The notes below the pieces were generated by a model. It saw nothing but the letters and a program-made list of their open reading frames with translations, was not told the DNA's origin and did no database searches. This document shows, piece after piece, positions 1 to 8,112 of a stretch of DNA of 64,000 nt. The translations under genes and the position numbers were made by a program. The stretch lies in NCBI GenBank assembly GCA_035557095.1, contig DATMEB010000125.1, forward strand, positions 1 to 64,000, in the 5' to 3' direction. The first letter of the stretch is position 1; each line of letters opens with the position of its first letter. This DNA comes from JALZDI01 sp035557095. GTDB taxonomy: Bacteria > Actinomycetota > Actinomycetes > Propionibacteriales > Nocardioidaceae.

Positions 1-350
1 CGGTGACCCCGCGGGGTCGCCACCAGCGCGTAGGCACGTCGGTCCCGCGGATTGCGCTCCCGCCGCACCAGACCCTTGCTCTCGAGCCCATCGGTGACGG
101 CGACCATCGTGCTGCGGTCGATTCCCATGATGCCGCCCAGGCGCTGCTGGGAGTGCGGTCCCTCGGTCACGAGTACGCCGAGGGCACCGACCTCGCGAGG
201 GTCGATCCCGATCTCGGCGAGGTGTGCCGCGGCGACGCGGCGATGCTCCAGATGCGCGCGGCCCAGCAGGAACCCCAGGCGGTCGTACAGCACCGCCGGA
301 AGCGTCTCCGACTCCGTGGGTTCGTTCGCGGGATCTCTCGGGGGTGACAC
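1..350 (-). CDS. MarR-family transcriptional regulator (partial, 3' end outside window)
   Basis: About 116 codons are visible, starting at GTG 350 and running off the left edge; the family is usually 140-160 aa. After a short disordered start, a dimerisation helix is followed by a winged helix-turn-helix. The recognition helix reads DRSTMVAVTDGLESKGLVRR and the wing contains NPRDRRAYALV, both typical of MarR proteins. It is divergent from the glyoxalase-fold gene at 407, and the short gap holds a perfect inverted repeat. Autoregulation and control of that neighbour are therefore likely, but this is inference. The ligand is unknown. Confidence 0.85.
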   Translation of the reverse strand, partial: MSPPRDPANEPTESETLPAVLYDRLGFLLGRAHLEHRRVAAAHLAEIGIDPREVGALGVLVTEGPHSQQRLGGIMGIDRSTMVAVTDGLESKGLVRRERNPRDRRAYALVATPRGH

Positions 351-378
351 ACACGGAGTATATCCGTTAGCCTGATCG

Positions 379-391
379 TCAGTAGTACTGA
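379..391. promoter_or_regulatory. Candidate MarR operator (TCAGTA-G-TACTGA)
   Basis: A perfect 6-bp inverted repeat around a single base lies between the divergent MarR gene and the glyoxalase-fold gene. GATC is also present just outside on both sides. Size, symmetry and position fit a MarR dimer site; binding is inferred. Confidence 0.55.
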
Positions 392-406
392 TCAATTGGA
401 GTCACG

Positions 407-784
407 ATGACATCGGTGAGTGTTCGCTACATCGTCGACGACGTGGAGGAGGCGATCTCCTTCTACACCGAGCATCTCGGCTGCACGCTCGAGATGCACC
501 CCGGCCCCGGGTTCGCGAGCCTCCAGCGAGGTGATCTGCGGCTGCTCCTCAACTCGAAGACTGGACCCGGAGGCGCGTCGCAGGCCATGCCGGACGGGCG
601 GAAGCCGGAACCGGGTGGCTGGAACCGCTTCCAGATCGAGATGCACGACCTGGAAGCCGAGGTGCAGCGCATGCGTGCCTCGGGCGTGCCGTTTCGCAGC
701 GACGTCGTCACAGGCATGGGCGGCAAGCAGGTTCTGCTGGACGACCCGAGCGGCAACCCGGTGGAGCTGTTCGAGCCGGCGTAG
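407..784 (+). CDS. VOC/glyoxalase-fold family protein
   Basis: This 125-aa protein has the single-module vicinal-oxygen-chelate pattern. It begins with a beta strand and the helix VEEAISFYTEHLG, has the strand LRLLLNS, and ends with the typical DDPSGNPVELFEP, whose glutamate is a usual metal ligand of the fold. The family includes glyoxalases, extradiol dioxygenases and antibiotic-binding proteins, and the substrate cannot be read from sequence. Divergent pairing with a MarR regulator suggests a response to a small toxic or aromatic molecule. The start is ATG 407. Confidence 0.8.
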   Translation: MTSVSVRYIVDDVEEAISFYTEHLGCTLEMHPGPGFASLQRGDLRLLLNSKTGPGGASQAMPDGRKPEPGGWNRFQIEMHDLEAEVQRMRASGVPFRSDVVTGMGGKQVLLDDPSGNPVELFEPA

Positions 785-796
785 CAGTGCGCGCGC

Positions 797-827
797 TTGA
801 CCTCAACTTACGTTGAAGTTACAGGCT
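797..827 (+). promoter_or_regulatory. MerR/SoxR-type promoter with 19-bp spacer
   Basis: A -35 hexamer TTGACC (797-802) is followed by a 19-bp spacer and a weak -10-like CAGGCT (822-827). The spacer holds most of the near-palindrome CCTCAACTTACGTTGAAG (801-818). Its length and placement match MerR-family activators, which untwist overlong spacers. By eye it matches 14 of 18 bases of the SoxR box CCTCAAGTTAACTTGAGG. No MerR gene is in the window, so the regulator is unknown. Confidence 0.6.
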
Positions 828-866
828 TTCCGCATCGATGTAGCCGACGATGCGGAGTGTGTGGAC

Positions 867-1847
867 ATGCGGGTGGCGCTGGCGACCCGGTTCGGCCCAC
901 CCGAGGTGCTGGTGACCCACGAGGTCGCTGACCCCACTGCCGGCCCAGGTGAGGTCGTCATCGACGTGACGGCAGCCGACGTGCTGTGGCTGGAGACCAG
1001 GATCCGCGAGGGGGCGGCCCAGGAGTTCTTCGACGTACGTCCGCCGTACGTCCCCGGCAACGCCGTGGCCGGTCATGTGGGTGCGGTCGGTGGCGGCGTG
1101 GACGCCGCCTGGCTGGGGCAGCCCGTGGTGGCGCACACGGGGGAGCGGGGAGGGTACGCCGAGCGGGTCGCGGTGCCCGTCGGCGACCTTTCGCTCGTAC
1201 CGGCGGGGCTCGGGCTCGTCGACGCCGCCGCACTGCTGCACGACGGCCCCACCGCGCTGGCGCTGTTCGATGGTCTTCGCGTGACCGCGGGCGACTCGCT
1301 GCTGGTGGTGGGCGCCAGCGGCGGCCTGGGCATCGTGTCCCTGCAGCTGGCCCGGGCGTACGGCGCACGAGTCGTGGCAGTCGCCCGCGACGCGCGCAAG
1401 CTGGCACGCATCCGGCAGATGGACGTGGACGCGGTGGTGGACAACGACCACCCGGACTGGCTGGACCAAGCACGTACTGCGCTCGGCGGAGCCGGTGCCG
1501 ACGTCATCCTCGACAACGTCGGTGGCCGGGTCGGCGAGGCAGCCTTCGGGTTGGTCGCGCCCGGGGGCCGGTTCTCCGCACACGGGACGCCGAGCGGGCG
1601 GTTCGCAGCTGTCGACCCGGCGGAGGCGCAGCGCCTCGGTGTGACAGTGCACGGCATCAGGGACGTCCAGCTCACCCGCGAGCACCGCAAGCGGCTGACC
1701 GAGCAGGCCCTCGCGGAGGCCGCGACCGGGCGCCTCCGGCCGGTCGTCGGGCAGACGTTCCCGCTCACCCGGGCGGCGCAGGCACATGCGGCGATCGCGG
1801 GCCGTGCGGTGTTCGGCAAGACGCTGCTGCGCACCGCCGCCGCGTAG
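867..1847 (+). CDS. Quinone-oxidoreductase-like medium-chain dehydrogenase (zinc-free type)
   Basis: This 326-aa MDR-superfamily NAD(P)H-dependent oxidoreductase opens with MRVALATRFGPPEVLV. Its Rossmann segment is VVGASGGLGIVSLQLARAYGARV, quoted here as a motif around residues 148-170, and the end is FGKTLLR. The protein has no cysteine at all, so the structural zinc site of alcohol dehydrogenases is absent, as in quinone oxidoreductases. ATG 867 was chosen because GGAG sits at 854-857, and because the longer frame from TTG 813 begins inside the MerR-type promoter. Reduction of quinones or enals under stress fits the promoter but is inferred. Confidence 0.8.
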   Translation: MRVALATRFGPPEVLVTHEVADPTAGPGEVVIDVTAADVLWLETRIREGAAQEFFDVRPPYVPGNAVAGHVGAVGGGVDAAWLGQPVVAHTGERGGYAERVAVPVGDLSLVPAGLGLVDAAALLHDGPTALALFDGLRVTAGDSLLVVGASGGLGIVSLQLARAYGARVVAVARDARKLARIRQMDVDAVVDNDHPDWLDQARTALGGAGADVILDNVGGRVGEAAFGLVAPGGRFSAHGTPSGRFAAVDPAEAQRLGVTVHGIRDVQLTREHRKRLTEQALAEAATGRLRPVVGQTFPLTRAAQAHAAIAGRAVFGKTLLRTAAA

Positions 1848-2044
1848 CGGCCCACGTTCGTCCCTTCTGGGTGAAAGGTCGCGATCGTTGACGCTCGGTG
1901 GGCATACGGATACTGTCAGTCGCGGCTTGGGGGCGTGGTCCGGTCGTCGACCGGGCGCCAAGACCGCACTTATGCGATATGTGCGTTCTTCTCGGACGGG
2001 CGTCCTCGGGTACGACGACGTACCACACTCCACGGAGGGAACGC

Positions 2045-3028
2045 ATGAACAAGAAGTGTGCGGCCGCGCTCGCGGCCGCAGCGGCGCTCGGCGCCTCGAC
2101 CCTGTTGGTGGCGGCTCCGGCCAGCGCCGAGCTCACGACCCGCTGCGTGGGGGAGGGAGGCGCCGTCACGGTGCCCGGCGACCTCGTCGTCCCCCGCAAC
2201 GGCTCCTGCTCGCTCGACGGCACCACGATCACCGGTGACGTACGGATCGGCCGCGGCGCCGACCTGATCGCCGAGAACGTCACCGTCGGCGGCGGGGTGA
2301 CCGGCGCGGGCAACGCCTACTTCGAGGCGTTCTCGACCTCGGTCGACGGGTCGGTCGTGCTGAACGGCTCCCACGGCGCCTACCTCGAGGACAGCGAGGT
2401 CGGCGACCGCGTCCTCACCCAGTGGGGCGACGACGTGGCGGGCGGCTTTGTCTACACCTTCCAGTCCGCTGTCGGCGACGACCTGGTCTCGCAGGGCGGC
2501 GAGCTGTTCGTCGAGTCCACCGAGGTCGCAGGCGCGCTGCGGTCCGACCTGTCGCAGTACACCGACCTCTACGACTCGTTCGTCGACGGCGGCGTGCTGG
2601 TGCGCGACAACGAGCTCGGTGGGGTCGTCTGCGCCTCCGCCGTCCAGGGGGACTCGCGCTTCGTCGGCAACATCGACACCGTCCAGCTCGGCGCGGACGG
2701 TCCGTTCGCCGACTGCGACGGCAGCAACTTCTGGGGCGGTGACGTGGCTGTGCGTGACACACAGGGCGGCGTGCTCCTCGACCACAACATCGTCGACGGG
2801 GACCTGACCCTGCGCGACAACGACCCGGTCGCGTTGTTCGGCCCGCGCAACCTCGTGCGCGGCGACGTGCTCGGCGAGTTCGACGAGTGGGACGGCTCGC
2901 AGCCGGCCCGGCAGCGTTCGGCCTCCGCCGAGACCCGCGAGCAGGCGCTGCAGCGCAAGGTCACGCAGCGGCACGACTCGGCCGTGCGGAGCGCGGACCG
3001 AGCCGGCAACGCGCACCTGCGCGGCTGA
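2045..3028 (+). CDS. Secreted repeat protein with predicted beta-helix/polymer-like fold
   Basis: This is a 327-aa protein. Residues 1-28 form a Sec signal peptide ending in APASA. Residues 30-285 are a run of short strands with recurring patterns such as GDVRIG, GSVVLNG, GDDLVSQGG, GGVLVRDN and GDLTLRDN, roughly one per 20-25 residues. This looks like a right-handed beta-helix or a bactofilin-like stack. Three or more cysteines may form disulfides. The C-terminal 40 residues are polar and charged. No catalytic motif is recognised. Start ATG 2045 follows GGAGG at 2034. It is probably a cell-surface or exported structural protein; the function is unknown. Confidence 0.65.
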   Translation: MNKKCAAALAAAAALGASTLLVAAPASAELTTRCVGEGGAVTVPGDLVVPRNGSCSLDGTTITGDVRIGRGADLIAENVTVGGGVTGAGNAYFEAFSTSVDGSVVLNGSHGAYLEDSEVGDRVLTQWGDDVAGGFVYTFQSAVGDDLVSQGGELFVESTEVAGALRSDLSQYTDLYDSFVDGGVLVRDNELGGVVCASAVQGDSRFVGNIDTVQLGADGPFADCDGSNFWGGDVAVRDTQGGVLLDHNIVDGDLTLRDNDPVALFGPRNLVRGDVLGEFDEWDGSQPARQRSASAETREQALQRKVTQRHDSAVRSADRAGNAHLRG

Positions 3029-3068
3029 CGTACGGCAACGGGCCGGCTCACCACCGGCCGCCTGGCAC

Positions 3069-3103
3069 CGAGGGGCCTGCGCCGACACGGCGCAGGCCCC
3101 TCG
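3069..3103. terminator. Bidirectional hairpin terminator
   Basis: A perfect 15-bp GC-rich stem (starting CGAGGGGCCTGCGCC) encloses the 5-nt loop GACAC. It lies between two convergent genes (stops at 3028 on plus and 3116 on minus). No U-tract is present, which is usual in high-GC actinobacteria. Confidence 0.75.
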
Positions 3104-3115
3104 TCGTGCCGGCGT

Positions 3116-3988
3116 TCACGACGGCCGGCCACCGGCGGAGCCGGTGCGCTCGGGTCCGGACCGGTCCGCCCGTGCCAGCAGCACCGCGGCGATCGCCCGT
3201 GCGGCGCCCGGCACGCCATGGCAGCTCGGGAACGCGTTGACGTCGACGATCACTGGCCCGTCCGGACCCTCGACCACGTCGACGCCGTAGATGTCGAGGT
3301 GCAACGTCCGACCGACCGCGAGCGCAAGGTCTGACAGCCCCCGTGAGGGCGAGAACGGTCGGGCCGCGCGTGCGTCGCCGCCGCGCGGCTTGAGGAGGCC
3401 ACCGAGCACCGACCCAGCCACGTAGATCTTGCGGTCGACGCCGTCGCCCGCGACCCACTCCTGCACGAGGTACGGGCCGGGACCGGGGGGCTCCACGTCC
3501 GTGTCGCCGGCCGGCCACATCGTGACCCCCAGGCCGCGCCCGCCGTCGACCTTGGCGGCCTTGACCACCGACGGCCTGCCCGCGGCCCATCGGCGAGCCT
3601 GCGCACCGTCCTGAACGGTCGCGGCGGCGGGTGCGGCGAGGTGCGCCTCGGTCAGCACCCGCTGCACCGCGACGCGGTCACGCGCGGTGAGCGTGGCGTG
3701 GGCGTGGTTGACGCACCGCAGCCCGCGCTGCTCGCGTTCCACGAGGGCGGCGAGCGTCTGCCGCCGCAGCCCGCGCAGCGCGACCACGTCCACGTCGTCC
3801 AGCCATCCGGGCAGCGAAGGGCCCGGACCAGGGACGTGCATACGCACGACCGCGCCGGTCGCGCGCAGGCACGTGATCACGTCCGGCACGACGGGCGATC
3901 GCTCCGGCGGCTTGCCGAGCAGCATGGCCACGTGCACGGGCCGCGAGGCTTCCGCCTCTCGTCGCCTCGTCTCCGGGGTCGCGCCCAC
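3116..3988 (-). CDS. ATP-grasp domain protein (RimK/LysX-like ligase fold)
   Basis: This is a 290-aa protein. The N-terminal pre-ATP-grasp half holds HVAMLLGKPPERSP. The ATP-binding half contains SVVKAAKVDGGRGLGV, which resembles the ATP-grasp lysine and glycine-rich loop, then YLVQEWV and the metal-binding VIVDVNAFPSCHGVPGA. These enzymes join a carboxylate to an amine or phosphorylate inositols. The substrate is not evident. It is the last gene of an operon with an ABC exporter (6864) and a sulfotransferase (4975), 15 bp after the latter, so its product may be a sulfated or peptide-modified exported molecule. Start is GTG 3988. Confidence 0.7.
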   Translation of the reverse strand: MGATPETRRREAEASRPVHVAMLLGKPPERSPVVPDVITCLRATGAVVRMHVPGPGPSLPGWLDDVDVVALRGLRRQTLAALVEREQRGLRCVNHAHATLTARDRVAVQRVLTEAHLAAPAAATVQDGAQARRWAAGRPSVVKAAKVDGGRGLGVTMWPAGDTDVEPPGPGPYLVQEWVAGDGVDRKIYVAGSVLGGLLKPRGGDARAARPFSPSRGLSDLALAVGRTLHLDIYGVDVVEGPDGPVIVDVNAFPSCHGVPGAARAIAAVLLARADRSGPERTGSAGGRPS

Positions 3989-4003
3989 GACTGCTCCGAA
4001 CCG

Positions 4004-4975
4004 TCACCTTCGGGTCGGTTGCGTCTGCTCCGAGCGGCGACTCCGGCGTACGGACTCCCACCAGGCCCGGCAGCGCTCCGCGACCTCGGTCACCTCCGAG
4101 GAGATGGTGTCGACGGTGCGTTCGTAGCCCAGCTCGGCGAGCAGGTCGCCGGCCAGCACCTCGAAGAGCGCCTGGTCGCGCCGCGCCAGGTCGTGGCGCC
4201 AGTTCCGCAGACCCGCGGTCGGTGGCAGCCACGCCTTCTTCGCCGAGAGCCCGGGACGGTGGCTGGTCATGCCGACGTGGTAGGCCGCCATCTCCGCGGC
4301 CTCCGGCAGGTCCAGGAACTCCGCGAGCTCCCGCAGCCGCGCCTCCGGGTCGTCGACCAGGCCGTCGTAGCGCACCTCGCGGTAGCGGGACGAGCCCAGT
4401 CGTTCGCCGTCGTGCTGGCCGGTGCGCACCTGCCAGCGCCACCAGAGCGCACACACGGCGACGGGCTCCTCGGCCCACATCGACAGCTTGCTGGGCCCCT
4501 TCCCGTCGTGCGCCCACTCCAGCGCGGACAGTGCGACCTCGCGGCCGTCGCGGATGATGTGGATGCTGCGCACCCACGGGAACAACGCGTGCAGTCGCGG
4601 CAGGCACCGCACGTAGTCGGGGGTCTTCTCGCCCGCCAGCCGCTTGCCGTGCGCGTGGGCGTACTGCGTGTAGATCGCGGAGACGAACCCGGAGTACGAC
4701 CGGGCCTCGGCTGCCGCCTCGTCGACGGCCTCGTCGGGCAGGCGGAGGCGGTAGAACCGGCGGTACGTCCGCACCCACTCGACCAGCTCGGGGGTCAGTG
4801 GCGGGTCGGCGTCGAGCGGCAGGTCCTCGACCGCCTTCGGGACGAAGTGGGAGTCGTTGGCGACCGCGAGCAGCGGATGGTGGTCGAGCATCCGCTGCAG
4901 CAGGGTGGTGCCCGAGCGCGGGCAGCCGACCACGAAGACGTACGGGTTGCGGCCCGGCCGTCGGTCGTCTTCCAC
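4004..4975 (-). CDS. PAPS-dependent sulfotransferase family protein
   Basis: This is a 323-aa protein. The 5'-phosphosulfate loop is VVGCPRSGTTLLQRML at residues 15-30. The 3'-phosphate site is IHIIRDGREVALSAL near the middle. Both match the sulfotransferase family, which moves sulfate from PAPS to hydroxyl or amine groups. The start is GTG 4975, only 5 bp from the end of the ABC transporter gene, so the two are almost certainly co-transcribed. The acceptor is unknown; glycolipids and trehalose derivatives are known acceptors in other actinobacteria. Confidence 0.82.
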   Translation of the reverse strand: MEDDRRPGRNPYVFVVGCPRSGTTLLQRMLDHHPLLAVANDSHFVPKAVEDLPLDADPPLTPELVEWVRTYRRFYRLRLPDEAVDEAAAEARSYSGFVSAIYTQYAHAHGKRLAGEKTPDYVRCLPRLHALFPWVRSIHIIRDGREVALSALEWAHDGKGPSKLSMWAEEPVAVCALWWRWQVRTGQHDGERLGSSRYREVRYDGLVDDPEARLRELAEFLDLPEAAEMAAYHVGMTSHRPGLSAKKAWLPPTAGLRNWRHDLARRDQALFEVLAGDLLAELGYERTVDTISSEVTEVAERCRAWWESVRRSRRSEQTQPTRR

Positions 4976-4980
4976 GGCGT

Positions 4981-6864
4981 CTACTCCTCGGCAGTGGCCG
5001 ACCTGGTCGGCAGGAGGTGGGCGACCTCGCCGGCCCGCGCGCCGCCGTTGCGGTGGGTCCGCGGTGTGCCGGCCAGGCCGACCAAGGTGGCGTACCGTCC
5101 CCCGGCCTGCATCAGCGAGTCCGGGGTTCCCTGCTCGGTGACGCGGCCGCCCTCGAGATAGAGCACCTGGTCGGCGTTGCCGACCTGGCGCAGGTCGTGC
5201 GTCACGACGAACGTCGTATGGCCCTCGGCGAGGCGTTCCAGAGCGTCGCCGACCTGGCGTGAGTTCTCCTCGTCCAGTCCGGTCGCCGGCTCGTCGAGGA
5301 TGAGGACCGGGGCGTTACGGATCGCCGCGCGTGCGATCGCGATGCGCTGCCGCTCACCACCGGACAACGTCACGCCCCGCTCGCCGACCACGGTGTCGTA
5401 GCCGTCGGGAAGAGCCTCGATGAACGCGTGCGCGTTCGCCAGCCGTGCGGCCTGCTGAACTTGCTCGGGCGTGGCGTTCGGGTCGCCGTAGGCGATGTTC
5501 TCGCAGACACTGGCGGCGAACAGGATGGTGTCCTGCAGCACCACGCCGACCTGGCTGCGCAGCGACAGCAGCGTGTAGTCGCGCACGTCCCTGCCGTCGA
5601 CGACGACACGCCCCTGCTGCGGGTCGTACAGACGCAGCACGAGGCTGACCAGCGTCGACTTGCCGCTCCCGGACGCGCCCACGATCGCGACGCGGGCACC
5701 CGCGTTCGCCTCGAAGTCGACCCCCTTGAGCACCGGCTTGTCCGCGTCGTAGCCGAAGTAGACGTGCTCGAAGCGCACCTCACCGCGCAGCGGCGGAGCA
5801 GGGGCGGCATCCGGGCTGTCCTGGACGTCCGGCTCACGCTCGAACACGTCGAGCACACGTTCACCGGCCGCGGTGGCCTTGGCCAGCCTGCCGGTGTACT
5901 TCGCGAAGTCGCGGACGGGCTTCAGCGCGTACTTCAGATACGTCAGGAACACGATCAGCGCACCGGCGGTGAGCTCCTCCGCGAGCACGAGCTGGGCGCC
6001 GAAGAACAGCACCACACCGGTCGAGATCGCGACCAGCAGGTCGACCGTGCGCTCCAGCCGCGCGGCCAGGCGGGTGCCCTTCAGGCCCTCCTTGAGGCTG
6101 CGCTGGTTCTGGCTGGAGAACGACCGGGCGAACGTGTTCTCGAGCGAGAGCGCCTGCACGATGTGGATGGCGCCGAGCGACTCGGCGGCGGTCGAGGCCA
6201 TCGACCCTTCACGCTTGCGCTGGTCGCGCGACACCTTGTGGATCTTGTCGGTGAGGCTGATCGTCGACAGGCAGAACAGCGGGACGGTGATCATCGCCAG
6301 CAACGCGAGCTGCCAGTTGAGCCAGAACAGCACGCCCACCATGCCGACGAGGATGAGCATGTTGCCCAGCAGGGGGAGTGCAGCGGTGACGATCACGTCC
6401 TTGAGTAGGCCGATGTCGCTGATGACCCGAACTGTCAGGTCACCGCCGCGCGCCCGGGTGTGGTAGGCCAGCGACAGCTTGTGCAGGTGCTGGAACAGGT
6501 CGCCGCGTACCTGGGTCAGCACGCGGTTGCCGATGAGGGCGAATCCGACCGTGCTGGAGTAGACCGCGAGCGCGCGCAGCCCGACGGTCACGACCAGCCC
6601 CACCGACGCGACGATCAGGAGCACCTTCGGGTCGTAGGCGCCGACCAGCGGCAGCGTCTTGGTGCCGTCCTGGGGGGCGAGGATCACGTAGTCGAGGACC
6701 AGTGCGAGCATCCACGGCTCGATCAGCCGCAGGAACACCTCGGCCAGCAGAGCGAGGAATGAGCCGCCCATCAGCAACCGGTGCTTGCGGGTGTATGGCC
6801 AGAACCGCCGCAGGATCTGCTTGAGCCGGGGTCCCAGCTCCCTGACCTTGCGGGGGCGTGCCAT
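4981..6864 (-). CDS. ABC exporter, fused membrane and ATPase domains
   Basis: This is a 627-aa protein. Residues 1-320 form a six-helix type I exporter domain starting MARPRKVRELGPRLKQ. Residues 370-600 form the ATPase with Walker A GASGSGKST, signature LSGGERQR, Walker B VLILDEPATGLDEE and an H-loop in VVTHDLR. Such half-transporters dimerise and export lipids, peptides or drugs. ATG 6864 was chosen over an upstream in-frame codon because AGGAGG lies about 12 bases before it and the family alignment begins here. It leads the operon with the sulfotransferase and the ATP-grasp gene. Confidence 0.85.
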   Translation of the reverse strand: MARPRKVRELGPRLKQILRRFWPYTRKHRLLMGGSFLALLAEVFLRLIEPWMLALVLDYVILAPQDGTKTLPLVGAYDPKVLLIVASVGLVVTVGLRALAVYSSTVGFALIGNRVLTQVRGDLFQHLHKLSLAYHTRARGGDLTVRVISDIGLLKDVIVTAALPLLGNMLILVGMVGVLFWLNWQLALLAMITVPLFCLSTISLTDKIHKVSRDQRKREGSMASTAAESLGAIHIVQALSLENTFARSFSSQNQRSLKEGLKGTRLAARLERTVDLLVAISTGVVLFFGAQLVLAEELTAGALIVFLTYLKYALKPVRDFAKYTGRLAKATAAGERVLDVFEREPDVQDSPDAAPAPPLRGEVRFEHVYFGYDADKPVLKGVDFEANAGARVAIVGASGSGKSTLVSLVLRLYDPQQGRVVVDGRDVRDYTLLSLRSQVGVVLQDTILFAASVCENIAYGDPNATPEQVQQAARLANAHAFIEALPDGYDTVVGERGVTLSGGERQRIAIARAAIRNAPVLILDEPATGLDEENSRQVGDALERLAEGHTTFVVTHDLRQVGNADQVLYLEGGRVTEQGTPDSLMQAGGRYATLVGLAGTPRTHRNGGARAGEVAHLLPTRSATAEE

Positions 6865-6930
6865 CGTTGCTGCCGACCTCCTGAGTCGGAGCGGGCGAGC
6901 GCCTCTAGGGCGTGTCCCGTGGACCTGCTG

Positions 6931-7034
6931 TCCTGCTGCGCGGCGCCTTGCGGGCACCCCGCGCCACCCCGCTGGGCCACCGCGCCGTCGCTCGACGATG
7001 CTGCGCGTCGCCGTCGCTCCGCCTTGCGGTGCAC
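6931..7034 (-). repeat. Dispersed intergenic repeat, copy 1
   Basis: Read on the minus strand, this stretch begins GTGCACCGCAAGGCGGA and ends with GGCGCGGGGTGCCCG followed by CGCGCAGCAGG. A second, diverged copy with the same beginning and end lies at 60376-60480 on the plus strand, about three quarters identical by eye. It sits upstream of the ABC exporter, in the 258-bp gap 6865-7122. No gene is evident in this gap. Confidence 0.6.
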
Positions 7035-7122
7035 TCCCCCAGACGACGCTTCCGACGGACGAGGTCCACGGGATACGCCCGAGTCTACTTCCTGCGGCCG
7101 GGCTCTGCTCGTGCGCGAGCGC

Positions 7123-8112
7123 TCACAGCAGCGGTACTGACTCCGACACCGGAGTGACCGGACGGCCGCGGTCGAACCATGACAAAAGGTTGTCGACGAC
7201 CAGCTGACCCATCGCCTGTCGCGTGGCGATGCTGGCCGAGCCGACGTGCGGGAGGAGCACGACGTTGTCCAACGTCAGCAGCTGCGGAGGCACCCTCGGC
7301 TCGTCCTCGTACACGTCCAGGCCCGCCGCGAGGATCGTGCCGGACGCGAGTGCGGCCGCGAGCGCCGCCTCGTCGACCACCGTGCCGCGGGCGACGTTGA
7401 TGAGGACGCCCTGGTCGCCGAGCGCCCGCAGGACCTCGTCGTCCACCAGGTGCCGGGTCTCGTCGCCTCCCGGGATGGCGACGAGCAGGGTGTCGACGGC
7501 ACGCGCCATCTCCAGCAGCGTGGGGAAGTAGCGGTACGGAGACTCGGGCTTGGGCCTGCGGTTGTGGTAGCCGATCGAGATGCCGAACGCCTCGGCGCGG
7601 GCCGCGATCGCCTCGCCGATCCGTCCCAGACCGAGGATGCCCAGGCTGCGGCCGCGCAGGGTGGCCGGCGTCAGCGGGTAGGGTCCCTCCTCCGCCCATC
7701 GCCCCTCCCGCAGGTAGCGCTCCGACTGCGGCAGCTCGCGAACCGTCATCAGCAGCAGACCCAGTGCGGTGTCGGCGACCTCGTCGTCGAGCACCCCGGG
7801 GGTGTTGGTGACGACGACGCCGCGGCGGGCGGCCTCATCCGCGTCGACGGTGTCGTAGCCGACGCCGAAGTTGGCCACGATCTGCAGGTTGGGCAGCCGG
7901 CTCAGCAGGTCGGCGTCCACGCGGCGATGCCCGACGGTCGCGATCGCGACCACGTCCTTGGCCCGGTCGTCGACCAGTGCCTCGGGGTCGTCGGCCTCCC
8001 AGGCCCGCAGCACCTCGAACCGGGATTCGCAGCCCTGCATCACCGCGTCGTTCATCGGACCGGGGAGGAGCACCACCGGGGTCGTCGCCTTGCGCGTCTG
8101 CTCGTGCGTCAT
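7123..8112 (-). CDS. D-isomer-specific 2-hydroxyacid dehydrogenase
   Basis: This 329-aa NAD(P)H-dependent enzyme interconverts 2-keto and 2-hydroxy acids. The Rossmann motif GLGRIGEAIA is at 161-170. The catalytic triad of the family is visible: Arg242 in NVARGTVVDE, Glu271 in YEDEP and His289 in LLPHVGSAS. Glyoxylate/hydroxypyruvate or 2-ketogluconate reductases are the closest types. Start ATG 8112 overlaps the stop of the upstream SDR (ATGA), so translation is probably coupled. It is the last gene of the minus-strand arm of the acid-catabolism island. Confidence 0.87.
   Translation of the reverse strand: MTHEQTRKATTPVVLLPGPMNDAVMQGCESRFEVLRAWEADDPEALVDDRAKDVVAIATVGHRRVDADLLSRLPNLQIVANFGVGYDTVDADEAARRGVVVTNTPGVLDDEVADTALGLLLMTVRELPQSERYLREGRWAEEGPYPLTPATLRGRSLGILGLGRIGEAIAARAEAFGISIGYHNRRPKPESPYRYFPTLLEMARAVDTLLVAIPGGDETRHLVDDEVLRALGDQGVLINVARGTVVDEAALAAALASGTILAAGLDVYEDEPRVPPQLLTLDNVVLLPHVGSASIATRQAMGQLVVDNLLSWFDRGRPVTPVSESVPLL

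Noticed and set aside
813..866. An N-terminal extension of the oxidoreductase from TTG 813
   Set aside because: It begins inside the MerR-type promoter, has no ribosome site, and the family alignment starts at ATG 867.
1898..2044. A 49-residue extension of the secreted repeat protein
   Set aside because: It would hide the signal peptide; ATG 2045 has a good ribosome site and begins the signal sequence.
6865..7122. Possible small genes in the repeat-containing gap
   Set aside because: Open frames there have no ribosome site or recognisable composition, and the stretch matches a non-coding repeat elsewhere.
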